This document shows, one piece after another, positions 32,001 to 45,239 of a stretch of 64,000 nt of DNA. The notes below the pieces were generated by a model. That model was given only the letters and a program-made list of their open reading frames with translations, searched no databases and was not told the origin of the DNA. How positions within the stretch are numbered: position 1 is the first letter of the stretch; every line of letters starts with the position of its first letter. The position numbers and the translations under genes are program-made. Source of the DNA: Gibbula magus (taxonomy: Eukaryota > Mollusca > Gastropoda > Trochida > Trochidae); assembly GCA_936450465.1 (NCBI GenBank), contig OW388300.1, forward strand, positions 16,567,266 to 16,631,265, read 5' to 3'.

Positions 32001-35000
32001 AGTTTAAAAGCCACCACATATTATATTGGATTTTTAAAACACTCCTACAAGATGATTCCAGAGGTCGAAAGCAATATTACTCAGACATTTTCATCTTCAG
32101 TGATATTACATGATGCATAAAATTCCAATAACCAAACTCACTGATGGAAATCTAATTTCACAAAATGCTTAGAGAAGAAGATACATCATTCAAACGTCAA
32201 ATTTATATTATTTTGTTGCTTCTACAATCCATGTTTTTTAAACGACAAAAGAAAGAAGATTGTGTTTACTGAAAGATGCTCAAATCCCTTGTTGCTAAAA
32301 TCATGTGTTTTTAACGTAACATTGACCTCATGGATGACATACAATGGGAAAACACCACGATAGATTACGATGTGTATTATATTATAGACTAAAACGTTTA
32401 TACCCATCCAATGTACTTTTTGAGTATAGGTAGGATATTCTATTTCACCGGTATAAATAATATGTATTGAAATATTTAAAAGAAAATGTATATAAAACTC
32501 ACGGGCAAAATGAAAGATAATATCAAAGTAACATATTTTCAAAAATGTTCAAATTAGTGTTTCAATTGGGATGTTACTTATTAAACTACATCATCTGAAC
32601 ACAAATGTTCCCAGTGACAACACAAACGTTCCCAGTGACAACTCAAATACCTTACCGAATAATGACGAACTTTTTCATAAAAAAAATAATGCACCTAAAT
32701 ATAATAAGGACAAGATGAAGCATGTTAAGCAACACTACGTTTTACCACACATTTTGCATACCAAGATTTCCTGCACAAACGCGAGAGAGGAAAACGTGAA
32801 CACTGCAGTTTGGTAGCACGACATAACTCAAGTTGCCTGCATCTTTGACTGCGCCGGGAGAACAACTTGACATTAACAACGAAGGATATAAACAGTCCAG
32901 ATCAATGTCAGGGCAAATATAAGTATACCAAACAAAACTGTGCCGTACTTTACATCTGCATAATCATTTTGTCATTGTGACATCATTATCAGCTCTCACG
33001 TAACATAATTAGGCCATCAGAAGCACAGTTATCAGGGAACACGGTATCCAATGCCATCGACCCATCTGCAAGATGACGGCAGGTCACCCTAAACACCAAT
33101 GGTCACAAGAGACGTCCTTTCTGTAAATAATGTCATTATCTTGCAAGATTGTCAGACTTTTATCAACCTCCGAGCACACGTTGAATGATCTGCATTGACA
33201 ACTAAGGAGGAAAACATCCTCTATCGCCAAGTGAACAAAACAGTTATTAAAGCACTTATTCCAGACATACTCGATAACACCATTTGGCTGTTGATAAACT
33301 CTGTTCATAGACTTAATACAAGACAAGAATACTTGATTTCAGGGGATACTGTACTTTGTTTCAGTAATGATTGTTTAATAATACAACCTTCTGGTTTGTT
33401 TTGAAAAACCTGTTGTTCTGCAAATTTACATTTACCCTCAGTTGCATGTGTAACGTTACGCTGTGTATACTGTATATGACACATTTTACGAATAGTTTCT
33501 TTTGACCGTTGATTTGTTTGTCACACTTTAGACAGTGTCCGTGTATTCTGGTGGACATTTCATGTTGATACTACTGACAATTTTGTTTCGTTGAACGGAA
33601 CCAACAGTTTTATTGTTCAGATGATAAATAATGAAAGGAGCACGTAAAGAAGACGTTCTGTCATTTGCATATCACAAAAATCTTCTGTGACAGATCTTAG
33701 TGTAGTTCAAGCTTTAGACATGCCACCAAATGAAACTTTATCTGCTGTAGAGAATTGTCCAACATGCATGCAGCTCTAATTCTGAATTCACTGCAGAAGT
33801 AGTTGTGTCATTTTTCATTTAAAGCATAAAGAACATGTATTGCAAGCATTCTTCCTGCAATAATAATTGTTATATTATGTTTGACATCATCGTTCAACAT
33901 GCCTTCTTCGAGACAAGAACTTTTAAAAAGTGATCTCCCAACCCTCTAACCAAAGCTATGCCATCGAAAATAAATATCTACCTTATTGTTAGTTTTTGTG
34001 TTACTAACGTGGTTACAACTTTCAATCACTTTGACCGTATTCTCAAGTTCCCACTCCAATCAGTAATATTAAAAAACGAGTTATTTGCATGGTACTGGTT
34101 TTTTTTTCTACTTCAGAACCCCTCGTCTTCCACACGGATCTGGCGAGATATGCATTTACAAGAAATTCATATTCATAACTCAACAGATACACTGAGACGT
34201 AGCCTGGTTATTGACCTATGCTAAAGGCCAATCAAATACGCGGATACAAAACGCACTTCTGTCGCCATGTTTAACCAACAATTAAGAGGAGGCAACTATT
34301 TTTCAAATCATTTCTAGTTATAAATGAACTATTATTTGGTGACCTATATTTACGAATCGTTTGTATGACTTTTGTCGCAACGTAAATAAGGGATTAACTT
34401 GAAATTATTTCTGACTTTGAAAACTCCTTATTTAAATAGGATGGAGCGGGCGTAAGTCTGTATCTTCTGTATTTTGTTACTAGCATTGGAATACTAATTG
34501 TGAAGACATATATTGTATATGATCAATAAACTCGACATAAAAAAAGGTTTGCTTCACTCGGTCAATTCATGAGTTCACATATCACTGTCTTTGCATTTGA
34601 CATTAATATCTACAATTCCATTTTTGATACCTTTTAATGCATTTTAATTCAACGAGTTATCCATAATCATGGTATATCACCGTACATATGTACCTGTCCG
34701 ACAGCAGAATAAAGGGTTTCTATGATCTTGACATCTCATACATAGAAGTACAAATGTGATCTTGATGTACCATACAAACATATCTGTAACCTTTATTCAT
34801 ACATACTTAATGTCTCTATGACTGAATTATTTGAAATTGCTCATGTTTGTCAGATGTTTCTGAATATGACAGAATATGCCGATTCGGGTAATAACTGGTA
34901 AATTAACAGTGGAATCCCTTAGAAATATAGACATTTCTAAAAGAGTGTATCTACAGAAAATTTAAACAGGAAACATTGCTTATTCAAAAACTGTAAGGTT

Positions 35001-38000
35001 ATGGATGTTATTGTATTCTTTATTCGAAATTGTCTGTTTTCTCTGCAAAAATTGGACAGTAATCTAATCGTTATTAGATTCTATGCCTTTAATTACTATA
35101 TACTGCCCTACATCGTTGGCTATGTTACGAGATGCATTCAAAGGACGTTTTAATATTTCATTTGGTTAAACACAAAAGGTCACATCTTTGACACTGCCGA
35201 AAATAGATACTTAAAATGGTGTGTTGAGTCAGAATGGCATCTTGAATGGTCATGATGAGAGATTATGATGCACAATTTAAGCTAAATAATAATATAATAA
35301 AATAAAGGTTTTTTAAATGAAAGTTCGGATCATACTGAATAAAGATGTTGGGGTATATATGGTTTAATTATGAACAGGAAGATTTTCTTGATGACAACTT
35401 CTTTAATGTGAAAATACTCCATTTTTTGGAGTATGTGTTCACTCCTTCATCACTGTAGTGTATTTTCAAATTAATGAAGTTGTTATCCAGAGAATATTCC
35501 TGTTCCTATGTATGACACCTCTGAATGCCCTTCAAAGACCTAGTTTAACTATACGCTTTAAACACACGAGTCTGTTTTCTGTATGTATTGGTATAACATG
35601 TTTTTGAAAATAGTTGTGACATGAAAACACATTATTATAATTGATATAACCTGTCAACATTGAAATGAGCTCTCAACTCCTGTTCAATTGGAAGATATTG
35701 GTTTCTAATGGTCAAAAAGATGTCATTACAAGCAGATTTTAGATTGTAAACTTTGAAAGCCGAAAATGGGAAACTTATCCTCCTGTCAACCTGGAATTAA
35801 GAATGAATTCAGAAATCAACCTGAATGTATTTATTTCATCTCAGCTATTTCATGTAGTAACAGAGTCACTAATGTTTTATCTGTTTGATGCATTGATTTA
35901 CCTCATACCTGTATTCGGGCAATTACATTTAATAGTTTAACAGGAAACTTCTTCTGGGAATGCATAAAACAAATTTATAATCTGCAAATCAAATACTTAC
36001 AAAACAAGTAATACGTGGGAAACAAATAACTTATACAACTTATCTATGCATTGAATTATTTAACCATGATGAGATAGTCTTTTCTAAGAATGACGATTTG
36101 AAATACTAATTATACATATATTAGCATTACACCTAGCGTCATGTTTTATAACAAACTTATTAATCCTTTCTTCAAGAGTAAACACACTTAATAACCAATT
36201 TACTGTCTTCTTTGGTTGTTGACAACCCCGGTGATTTCAACGTATATACTATTTTTACCACTTCATTGCTTGTACCCTTCATATTTGAAGATTTAGTTAT
36301 GCCAGCTTAGCCTAATGAGTTCAGTTCTTTCATCAGAATTTGTAACTCTGAACGACCTCTGTAATTGAAAGGTCTTGATTTGTGAAGATACTAAACCAGT
36401 ATTGCAGGCAGGTAAATATTTACGTGATCGATATTCCCACCAATTCTAATAAGGTATATTATCACGTTGTAGAATGCATACGAACATCGCAGTAAACTTT
36501 CTGTGTAAGTTGGATGCAGCTAGTCGAGGGACAGACTCCTGTTTACCATCTTGTTGACTGTTAAGCTTATATATATCCTAAACTGGAACTGATAAACCTA
36601 TTAGCTTTATTGAAAATAAAGTTGTGTTTTTAAAAGAAATTCCATTGACTGAGATGTTTAACAATAAACAAAACATTCCTAAACAAATCAATTGAACAAA
36701 TACATAAAATGCTTACATAAAATTTCTGACAGGAAGTATAGCAAAACTCTCAGACTTGATATTTTCAAAAAAGAAACAGCACTTCAAATTCGTACAGAGA
36801 GTGTTGATATGCACTTACCACAATGACACATGTATTAGAATATATAACCTTCCATAAAGTTAAACTATTTCATGACAGAAAAGCAATCCTGGATAAACCC
36901 TATGTCCACATTGTTTCATGGAAATATTTATAAGAACTGAAAAAACAACATTTTGAAATATGAAATGGCATTATCCATTATTATGTCTATGTTTACAGGT
37001 TTTCAGAATAATACAGCTTCACCCCAGAAGTCGTTATACAAGTGCAAATATCTTGTGTCTTAACACTGCTAGAGGGGCAATAACAAGTAAAGACGCGCCA
37101 CATTGCCAAACACCTATCAACCTTACACACCACAACACTAGGGTATGAAAGCACAACGGGGGATTGTTTTTCTTCTATATCAAATCTCAATTTTCCTGAT
37201 TTAAATGGACCCCAGAGGAGATGGAAAGACATGATCAGAATTAAATTGTGTCTTGAATCGGGATTTCTCAGGAAAGAAGGAATTCAGAGTTTTAAAATGT
37301 TGAAAAACACAGTATTCATCATTTTGTTGATTTAATCATTTTGAGACATTCAGATTTGCAGGATAAATCTCCTCAGGCAATTTGTCCTTCCATTCAAATT
37401 ATTCAACTAATCATGTTTGCTGTGAGAAGAAAACATGGAGCGTTCCAAAGTAATGATGCATTAGTTTCAAATTAAAGAAAAACATACTTTAAGATGCTCC
37501 AGGCACTAGAAGTAAAAGCACTCAGGTTTTCCTGTTCGCTCCAAAAAGTTAATGTCATACTCATGACTTATAAATACTTATAAATGCTTATTCATAAACA
37601 GCCATACAGAAACATTGAAGTAGATGGACAGATAAACTATATGAAAGAAGAAAGTTAATGTTGTTATCACGATAATCTTAACTGTTTAAACAAAATATTC
37701 TAAAACATCAATTCATTCATATTCGGTAGCTGAGGGACGAATATTTGTAGGTCTTGAGAGTTCATACAGCAGGATAGTTGACCATTCAATCTTGGTGTCA
37801 TATTTAAAACTCTACTCTGTTTAGGTATCGCTACATCAGTTAGGACACATGGATCCCCTTCGAGCGGCCATTTTCATATGAATAAATTTAAATAGCCGCT
37901 CATAGGGGCATTGACACGCATGGTTAATTCGAACCACGAACATTAATTTTGGAACCTTATTGATCCGAAGTGTCATTCAGCCAGCGGTAGCACTTAAATA

Positions 38001-38117
38001 CATTTTTACTTCTTTTCCGTGAGAGCACTTTATTTCAGAATTAACAATGTTCAACAGCGCCTTTAACTTACACTCGTAGAGAGATTTTTACTGGTGTATA
38101 AATGAAGAACAATATAA
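32000..38117. other. gene-free AT-rich stretch between unit copies
   Basis: No splice-bordered or paralogous exon was found. Small points seen: a 21-bp minisatellite at 32597-32650 (AACACAAATGTTCCCAGTGAC, two and a half copies), and a short stem GAGCGGC..GCCGCTC at 37881-37921. Open frames at 32571, 33195 and 33958 are unsupported: each is short, AT-driven and single-copy. This stretch does not match the large unit. Confidence 0.5.
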
Positions 38118-38239
38118 GTTGTCAGACCGCGCCGAGGGGTAGATGAAATTTTGTATCCCGCTTAAGTGTCCTTATATATATACAAGGACACTTACGCGGG
38201 ATACAAAAATTTCATCTACCCCGAGTGTGGTCTGACAAC
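38118..38239. repeat. 122-bp near-perfect palindrome (hairpin)
   Basis: The two arms of about 61 bp are complementary, with few mismatches. The left arm starts GTTGTCAGACC and the right arm ends GGTCTGACAAC. Both contain GGGTAGATGAAAT and TTTGTATCCCGC, and the centre is a TATATA-rich loop (about 38172-38186). A related word, TAGATCTAAAATTTGTATCCCGC in shortened form, occurs at 41526-41548, beyond the recombinase gene, so the palindrome may be one end of a larger element containing that gene. Confidence 0.85.
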
Positions 38240-38466
38240 GAATTTATCTTACCGAACATGTTTTCTTTTTAGTTATTGAGAATTTAAAAATTCACAGGCA
38301 ACAAGTGTTTTCAGTAGACCTACTTGTCAATTCCATTCTATCGTCGTGCTACCAGACAATACACAACGAAACACATCAAGTTCCATCATGAATACTTCAA
38401 TTAACATTAAAATATGAACAATAAACAACAACATGAAAGAACAACTAGGATTGACGCGTCAATACT

Positions 38467-39925
38467 TAGGTCTTCAAGACTTCTGCTTGACCTTGAACTC
38501 CATGTTGGACTCTCGGTTATTCACCAGTTTCTCTGCTTTAAAATGAGCTATCAAACATGTCTCTATCTTCAGTAGTTATTTTACAAAAAAACTCCAAAAA
38601 AGGTACCCCTCTGAAAATTGAAAAATCACATAGTAATGGACCCCTACATGATCTTTTTCACGATTAAGACAAAATGGTTAATATTTTCATACTAAGGTGT
38701 TACAATGAAAATGTTGTGCTTTAATTTCCACTTCAGGAGATGTTATCATCATTTTGTATACATAAGTAATGCGTTATGTTATTCTGAATGTTAAAGAAAT
38801 TACTCAAAAATGTTACAATTTGGACCCCTAGACAACCTTTGCGATGTTCGGAGCTTAACTATCAATTTTTTGATGAAAGGGTACAACAGAAACGTTGTTG
38901 TTCTTGAAATTGTGCATCCGACGGTGTAAATACAATTTTGATATCTTTATTAGTTAAGCAGTTATGATCCTTTCAACTATGCTAAAAATGGCGATTTTCG
39001 AAAAATGACAATGTTCTATGACTTGTCACATATAAACTATGACAGATACATGCTCGAAAAATATTGTCATTAATAAATGACGTTTCTACTTCAACATGAT
39101 CTATTTAAAGTCTTCTTGTCGTCATTGGTTCATAATCAATAATTATCCAAAGGATATACCATTCGAAAATGCTCAAAATCACAAAATTTTACTTTCTTGA
39201 GAATATGTCCAAATTGTGCCGAAACTATCAACTTTTTTATGACAGCGATGTATTATGGACTTGTTTAGCTCCTTATTAGCAAGAGATGGCTATCAATAAC
39301 TTTGACATTAGTCAATTAGTTACAGAGTTATGCCCCTTTGAAATTGCAACCGAAAAACGCCCTTTTTAAAAAGGACCATATTCAAGGGCAGATTACTCGA
39401 ATTCTAGGCCGAAATTCAAAATTCTGTAAGCAAATTATATTCTACGTTGTCTTGGCTTTCGAATGAGCTATAACACATATTTATATGTATTGCCGTGATT
39501 TAGAAGAAGATTTTTGAAGACGCGTACCCTCAAACCCGCGAAAGTGCACCGAATTTTCAGTTTTTTCGAAATAGCGAAAAATCTATCATTACGGCCGAAA
39601 TCCGCACTAGGCCTAATCGATGGGGAATGTTGTTGCCCACATTTTGGTGAAAGTTTTTTGAAAATATCTTAGTAAGTTTTCGAGCTATTGAGGTTTGAAG
39701 TTTCAAATTCAAGGGGAGATAACTCACAAAAGAAGTCGAAAATCCCAAAATTAAGAAAATTACTTCTAAGTTTGGTTACAGGCTACCTTCCCTGAAAATT
39801 TCATGCAAATCGGCCCAGCCGTTACTGAGAAATCTGCTGCACAAAATTTGGTACAAAGAATAATAATAACAAAAATAATCAGGATAATAACAATACGTCT
39901 TCGAGACATACGTCTTGAAGACCTA
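38467..39925. mobile_element. 1.46-kb inverted-repeat element, TAGGTCTTCAAGAC ends
   Basis: Exact 14-bp inverted repeats TAGGTCTTCAAGAC (38467-38480) and GTCTTGAAGACCTA (39912-39925) bound non-coding sequence. The last 200 bp resemble 46960-47168, which ends with the same 14-bp word and shares 'GGAGATAACTCA' and 'GCCGTTACT'. A TA target is possible, since the repeats begin and end with TA. There is no transposase. Stop codons occur in all frames of the body. Confidence 0.65.
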
Positions 39926-39990
39926 ATAAAGATACGTTAACTGTGTATAAGTTCACTACATCACAGAGTCTGGCATATCGCCGGCGTTGC

Positions 39991-41527
39991 ATTTGCCGAA
40001 CTGTAGTACCGTAGAGTCTAGTGGTAAGATTGAACATTGCAGTTATTTACTTTTTGATTATGACATTGAGGTTTTGAATTGTACAGCTTTGGAACATTGA
40101 TTGAGATTGACGCATGGTGTAGGAAGACGTGAAGTTTTCCATCTGGATCTGGGAGAGAAGTTTGTCAATTTCCCCGTCTTCGAGCTCGAGGAGATCCGTG
40201 TCGTTGTTTACATTGTCAGCTGATCCGATGGACGGCCTTGACACGGATTGGAATGCGGAAGGGGGACAACTCTCACTAGATGATGACGGCAGTGCAAGTT
40301 GATTTCCTGTTACCATTCCTTCTGTTAGTGCTTGACCCATCTCAAACTTTTCTTCATCCGACACACGTTGGTACACAGACAAAGAATTCACACTTTTGTG
40401 ACCAGTCACATTTTGGATCTGCGCACTTGCGAATTTGGAGCGAGTTAAAATTGTGGCTCCAGTCACACGAATACAATGATTGGTATAGGTGTCAGAAAGT
40501 TTACACTGACGACTGAGATTCGTCATGAAAGAACTCAAAGCATTCTTACCAATCGGCTTGTTAGCAAACCAGACATCATCGTCACCAACAAAGCTGTCGA
40601 GTGGATATTGCCAGAGACGATCGCACGAAGGATTCAGCTTGGATACGTACTTGACATAGGAAGCCACCGGACACATTTTAGAGGCTGGCTGTTCAGGCAT
40701 GAACGGACGATACTGTTCCTTGTCATTGCGGTGATTTTTGGTAAGTACACCCTCAGCTTTTGTCACATATCCTAAACCAGTGTCAGCATCGGTTCCGACA
40801 TGAAATTAATCCTTCGTCATCTTCTTCATATTTTCCGATCCACGTCGAAAGAAATACAAACGAATGTCAAATTGAACCTTGTTAGCAAGACCCTGGGGTA
40901 TGTCAGGGTTCAAGAACATAGATGAATAAAGTTTTTCACGGTCAAATGCAACTATCATGGCTCTATGTTGAACCTCACCCTTTCCTGCAGCTTTCAGCTC
41001 CAGCATGGCTGTCTTGAAAGATTCGTTGGCATCCACAAATGCTGTATCCTTGATAATGTCGAACTTTCGGGAAAAGGGGGGAGCCTTGAGGTAGCGGTTT
41101 AGTCCATACCTGATGCCATCTAGGGTAGAACTCTTGTACAATTCGCCGTCTTGCTTCCTTAGATCGAGATAGAAATGGCAGAGAATTTCATTCAGTTGAA
41201 CGGCATCAAATGTTTCAAATTCCGTGTTTTGTTGTTTCTCAGCCAAATACTCTTTCAAAATAGCAGACACATGTTTGTTAGACTTCTTGGTGTTAGTTGG
41301 TATCACTTTAGCACGTTTGTCTTGAATATCCGTCTCGCTATGTGAAGCAAAACGCTTCTTTGCGTTGTTTTCTGCCATATTGTTGACATCTAGCAGACGA
41401 TGTTTTTTTGCAAGCTCAACACTGCGTTTACTACCATAACGTACTTACAGCGAACCCTCTTCAACCGTGCTCGGAATATGCTGCTATTGTGACGGTGTTC
41501 GGCAAATGCTAGACAGTTCGGCAAATA
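39991..41527. mobile_element. recombinase-bearing element bounded by a 14-bp inverted repeat
   Basis: ATTTGCCGAACTGT (39991-40004) and ACAGTTCGGCAAAT (41514-41527) are exact complements lying 43 bp beyond the stop codon and 136 bp beyond the start codon. An extra TTCGGCAAAT occurs at 41500-41509. Cryptons are usually described without terminal inverted repeats, so these may be recombinase binding sites, the ends of a different host element, or chance. No target duplication was seen. Confidence 0.45.
40047..41378 (-). pseudogene. Crypton-type tyrosine recombinase, one premature stop
   Basis: On the - strand one frame of about 443 codons begins MAENNAKKRFASHSETD and ends NLNVIIKK. A single TAA at 40806-40808 divides it. 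The N-terminal part is basic, followed by a core-binding, helical domain (HVSAILKEYLAEKQQ to YGLNRYLK). The catalytic region has Arg in FFRRGSEN just before the stop. After it come HCIR (His-x-x-Arg), GHKS (His) and the nucleophile Tyr in SVYQRV, so all expected tyrosine-recombinase residues are present. The layout matches Crypton/DUF3504 (KIAA1958-like) proteins. The tail is acidic (LLELEDGEIDKLL). Apart from the stop it looks recent and intact. Confidence 0.85.
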
Positions 41528-41559
41528 GATCTAAAATTTGTATCCCGCCTGGGAGGTTT

Positions 41560-44500
41560 ACAAGAGTTTGAGAACCCCTGCTAAAGACCAATCAAAAGCG
41601 AGTATTTTACTGTAAGGTAAGATAATCAATAAACCACCATCACGATTCAGCTGGCATATGTTTCAACCAGGTATATATGACACAAATGTTCTGTACATTT
41701 ATGTTATATAGTATAAATATTCTACAGAGCTATATGTACATGGGTTATTTATGAGTGAATTGTATTCAAATAAGCATGTTTATTATATAACAAGCAATGA
41801 ACTAATTGGTTTTATGATATAATAAGTAAGGACATACTATGATTCATCAGTGAAATAAACTGTCTATGAATTCAGTGAAAATGTCCTATATTTTCACTGT
41901 GGCCATGACTAATACAATTTGACGGTATCAATGTTCTGACGTCAATAATTTTCTTCACATTGTTACTGTGGTGACGGGCTGTTAAGTAAGAAACTACCCC
42001 TTTCGTAGCATAACCTCATGTAATAAATAAAATATCTGTCAATTGCTGACAAATACCATGTTTATCGCATCTCATGGAAGTTATATATTTTCACTCTTGG
42101 CTGCAGCTCTTTCTACTTCACTCGATGAGATAAACATGGTGTTAGTCTGAAATTGACAGATATCATCTATTTATATATTCTGTAATATCTCTGCGGGCAA
42201 TCATTTTTTATATTTGTCTTCAATGTGATGTGAATCTGATAATCAATATCGGCCCGTGTCTTATTACTTCAGAAAACATTTAAATTATTTTGTGAAATGC
42301 TGATTAATAAGAGGGACGTACGTGACTGTTAATACACTAATTATAACACAGAGTAAACTGTTAGGAGTGTTAAAACACTCTTAATATCAGTATTGTCTGA
42401 TAATGAACCTTGAGCAGATTCAATAATGAAAAATGAGGGAATGAAGGATGGTAAGTTCTAACACGAATACTAATGAAGCTTCTCATCAAACGGTGTCATA
42501 TATCCAAAGGATCTTAAGATCTTAAGTTCAGTATTTTGCTGATTTATTATTGTCATGATTATTGTTATTTCTTCCACACCATTTGCAGGATCACAAAGCG
42601 GCTGAAATTGTCTACGAAGCTCTTACAATGTACACCCTGTGTCCAGAGCACTCGGAGACTGGTAATCTTCGTTAAAAGTTGCGCAGTAGCAAAAGGATTA
42701 AAACAGTGAATCCAAGCTCCGACTTTTATACCAGCTTAACTCGTACTTTTCAAACCGTTTATAAGATCGTGAACAAACCCATTAGACAGATATTTCTTAA
42801 AGAGAGTTCTATCCACTTCTAAAGATCTAAATACCACGGTTCTACATCGTTAACTGTCATCCTGGAGCTGTTCACTGCACAAACTCCTGATCACGAGTTT
42901 AATGATTTCTTAATATCTCCAGTAAAGGGAACCTGAATAAGTTATTTTCCCCGTGGGAGAAACATCACAGCGTCAATCTATGACATGAATTGTTACAGTC
43001 AGGCAGTGTTACCCATGAACTCCATGAACATTTTAAGATATTCATACAACACCAGAAGGGGTCAACGATACCGCCCTGGTGATATTACAAATCCGCAACG
43101 AGCGACCATTGCATGGTGTCCACTTTCCCCAGTACTCTCAATTCACCAAAAGCATTGGAGCTAGTAATTTATATTGTTTAATAAACATTGGAGAATATAT
43201 ACTCCTTTAAATTCGAATTGATTCCTGTCTGTGTGACTGACAAATTATCTGAAATAGAATGTTTTCTCAAAGTTTGATTGAATATGAAAATTGTAATCAT
43301 TAAAAAGAAATGTAGTGTTCCAACATTTAATTGTAAATATTAACAACTATTTCAGTGTCCGTTCGCAAACTCCCACGTGAATTCCTATACCTATAAGATA
43401 TGCATTTGATTGAAACTTCTTAAACCCATTGAATATGAATATTTTAAAATCAAAACGAAAATATGGTAGTTCTAATCTCGTGATGGCTGGAAATGGTCGA
43501 AATGCCGTTATTAGCTATAAGTTAAATAAGGCTTCAAAACCGAATTCGTTCATTCTTATTTTATGACGAAATGTTGTTTTTTAGTCTTGTGAAAAAATAT
43601 ATTTTATAAAGGCGGAATAGAGGTTTATTGATTCATTAATGTCAAAAGCTTATGATATCTTTATATCTGGAAATGTTTACATATTATGTTTTCACATTTT
43701 GTTGACAATCAATTACATCTTAATTGCTCATGATTGCTAACTGGTTGTAAATAAGTCGGCACAGCTATTATTTAAGCCAAATTTCAACAATTGAATTCTT
43801 AATTTTTTTAATGAAATTGCCATCAATAAATTCAGTAAGGAAACGATCTATATCTATATTCGTTTCCCTCCCCTCGTTGTGTGCTTGTTGACAATCAATA
43901 GTAAGAGTACATGTTGTGATTGAGATATTGTACCATTAATGCAGTTTTATTTGACAAACATGCAAAAGAAACCATGTCACCACGCTAAAAAAACATCCAT
44001 TTGAATAATAACACTTATGGAATGAAAGTTCGAGTTTATGTTGTTGTGACTTTTAGTCAGCGTAGTTTGCGTTTGTTTTATTTACAAATATACCAAACTA
44101 GTTTTCAAAGTATTCTGTATCGCACAATAGACTTCCATGTATCATTTACTCACTGTCATTACAACAGTAACCATTTATAATCATCGTATATAATTACATA
44201 GTGCACAAAGCAGTCGTTCAATCCTGAATGGTTGACTGCAGTAGCTATTGGAAAAAAGGACCTGATCACTGCTAACTGCATCTTGTCCAATGTCTCATTG
44301 ACCTTTAGAAACAAATCGAGCTTCAGTAGACGTACCTCTCCTGAATGATCTTTATTGACTCGTTCTTGATAGTCCCAGAGTCATCCATGTCATGCTTTAT
44401 GTGCGCGATCACGCCCGTCTTCATAGTCATCGCCTTGTGGAGATGCTATCGATGGCTTAATGTACTGCAAAGTTAATTTGCGGTAAAGCAATGGTCTCTA

Positions 44501-44790
44501 TGGTTGTGACTTCTACTCATCGCTTGGAACGATGATGTTGGCAATGTGTAATGGAGGAGTCTCATAGACAGCACACACACATAACCGATATGTCAATTGT
44601 TAAACTTGACTGGACAGTCTCATTGAAACAAACTAATTTAACTTCCCTGCACTGATTGGACGTTCAACACGGCTCGAAAAAACGTTTCCATTGAAAATAG
44701 TTATTCTTAATGGAAGAAATTGTGTGATGTATAAAGCGACAGTGATGTAGAACAGTGTGTTAGTCTGATGCGAATCTAATTTTCCCACTG
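41560..44790. other. gene-free AT-rich stretch with one exon-like block
   Basis: Apart from the candidate exon at 42589-42661, no coding signal is visible. Nothing here matches the large unit. No inverted-repeat elements were noticed. Confidence 0.4.
42589..42661 (+). CDS. candidate internal exon, unrecognised
   Basis: The acceptor CACACCATTTGCAG ends at 42588 and a donor G/GTAATC follows at 42662. One frame is fully open and protein-like: AAEIVYEALTMYTLCPEHS within 73 bases (phase 1 at the 3' end). The other two frames are less plausible or contain a stop. It is a single copy, with no neighbouring exon identified within several kb, so it may be an isolated exon of a gene with long introns or a chance block. 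Confidence 0.3.
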
Positions 44791-44799
44791 AGTGTTTAA

Positions 44800-45235
44800 G
44801 TATCAGCCATATCCCATCGAAATGAAATACCTTGGGATAATAGTAGTCGCCCTTTCCGTCCGTCCGTCCGTAATCATTTCGTTTCCAGGGCAGAATTTGG
44901 AAATTGTTCATGATATCTTTCTGAAACTTCTAATGTGTATTACCTTACTACTGAAGTGGTGCCTTTTGATATTTTGAGATTTCTGAAAAATTAGTTTTGT
45001 TTCTGTTTCCATAGAAACGCGTTGGATTTATACTTTGTTAAGAGAAAGGTTCGCTTTCGGAGAACAGCTCCAAATCCCTTCATAATGCCTGAAACTCAGC
45101 ATGTGTATTACCCACTAATTGAAGTACGGTTACGGTTTCAATTATCTGTCAAAGATGTGTTTTACAAACTATGTGGGACCGGTGGGATAGGTCATCTTCT
45201 GATGACTCTTGTAATGTTAACGCATTAAAATTACC
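44800..45235 (+). repeat. interspersed repeat, molluscan type
   Basis: The block contains 'CCGTCCGTCCGTCCGTAAT' and 'GTTTCCATAGAAAC', words shared in style with the repeats at 11105 and 1888. It ends near a small stem GTCATC..GATGAC (45190-45206). The ORFs here are by-products of the repeat. The boundaries are approximate and no terminal repeats were found. Confidence 0.4.
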
Positions 45236-45239
45236 ACTC

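Noticed and set aside
32571..32816. 81-codon ORF with a repeated NVPSDN segment
   Set aside because: It is a short minisatellite inside AT-rich sequence. There is no other support.
40280..40775. Two + strand ORFs of 78 and 99 codons
   Set aside because: They are antisense to the recombinase gene, whose motifs are on the - strand.
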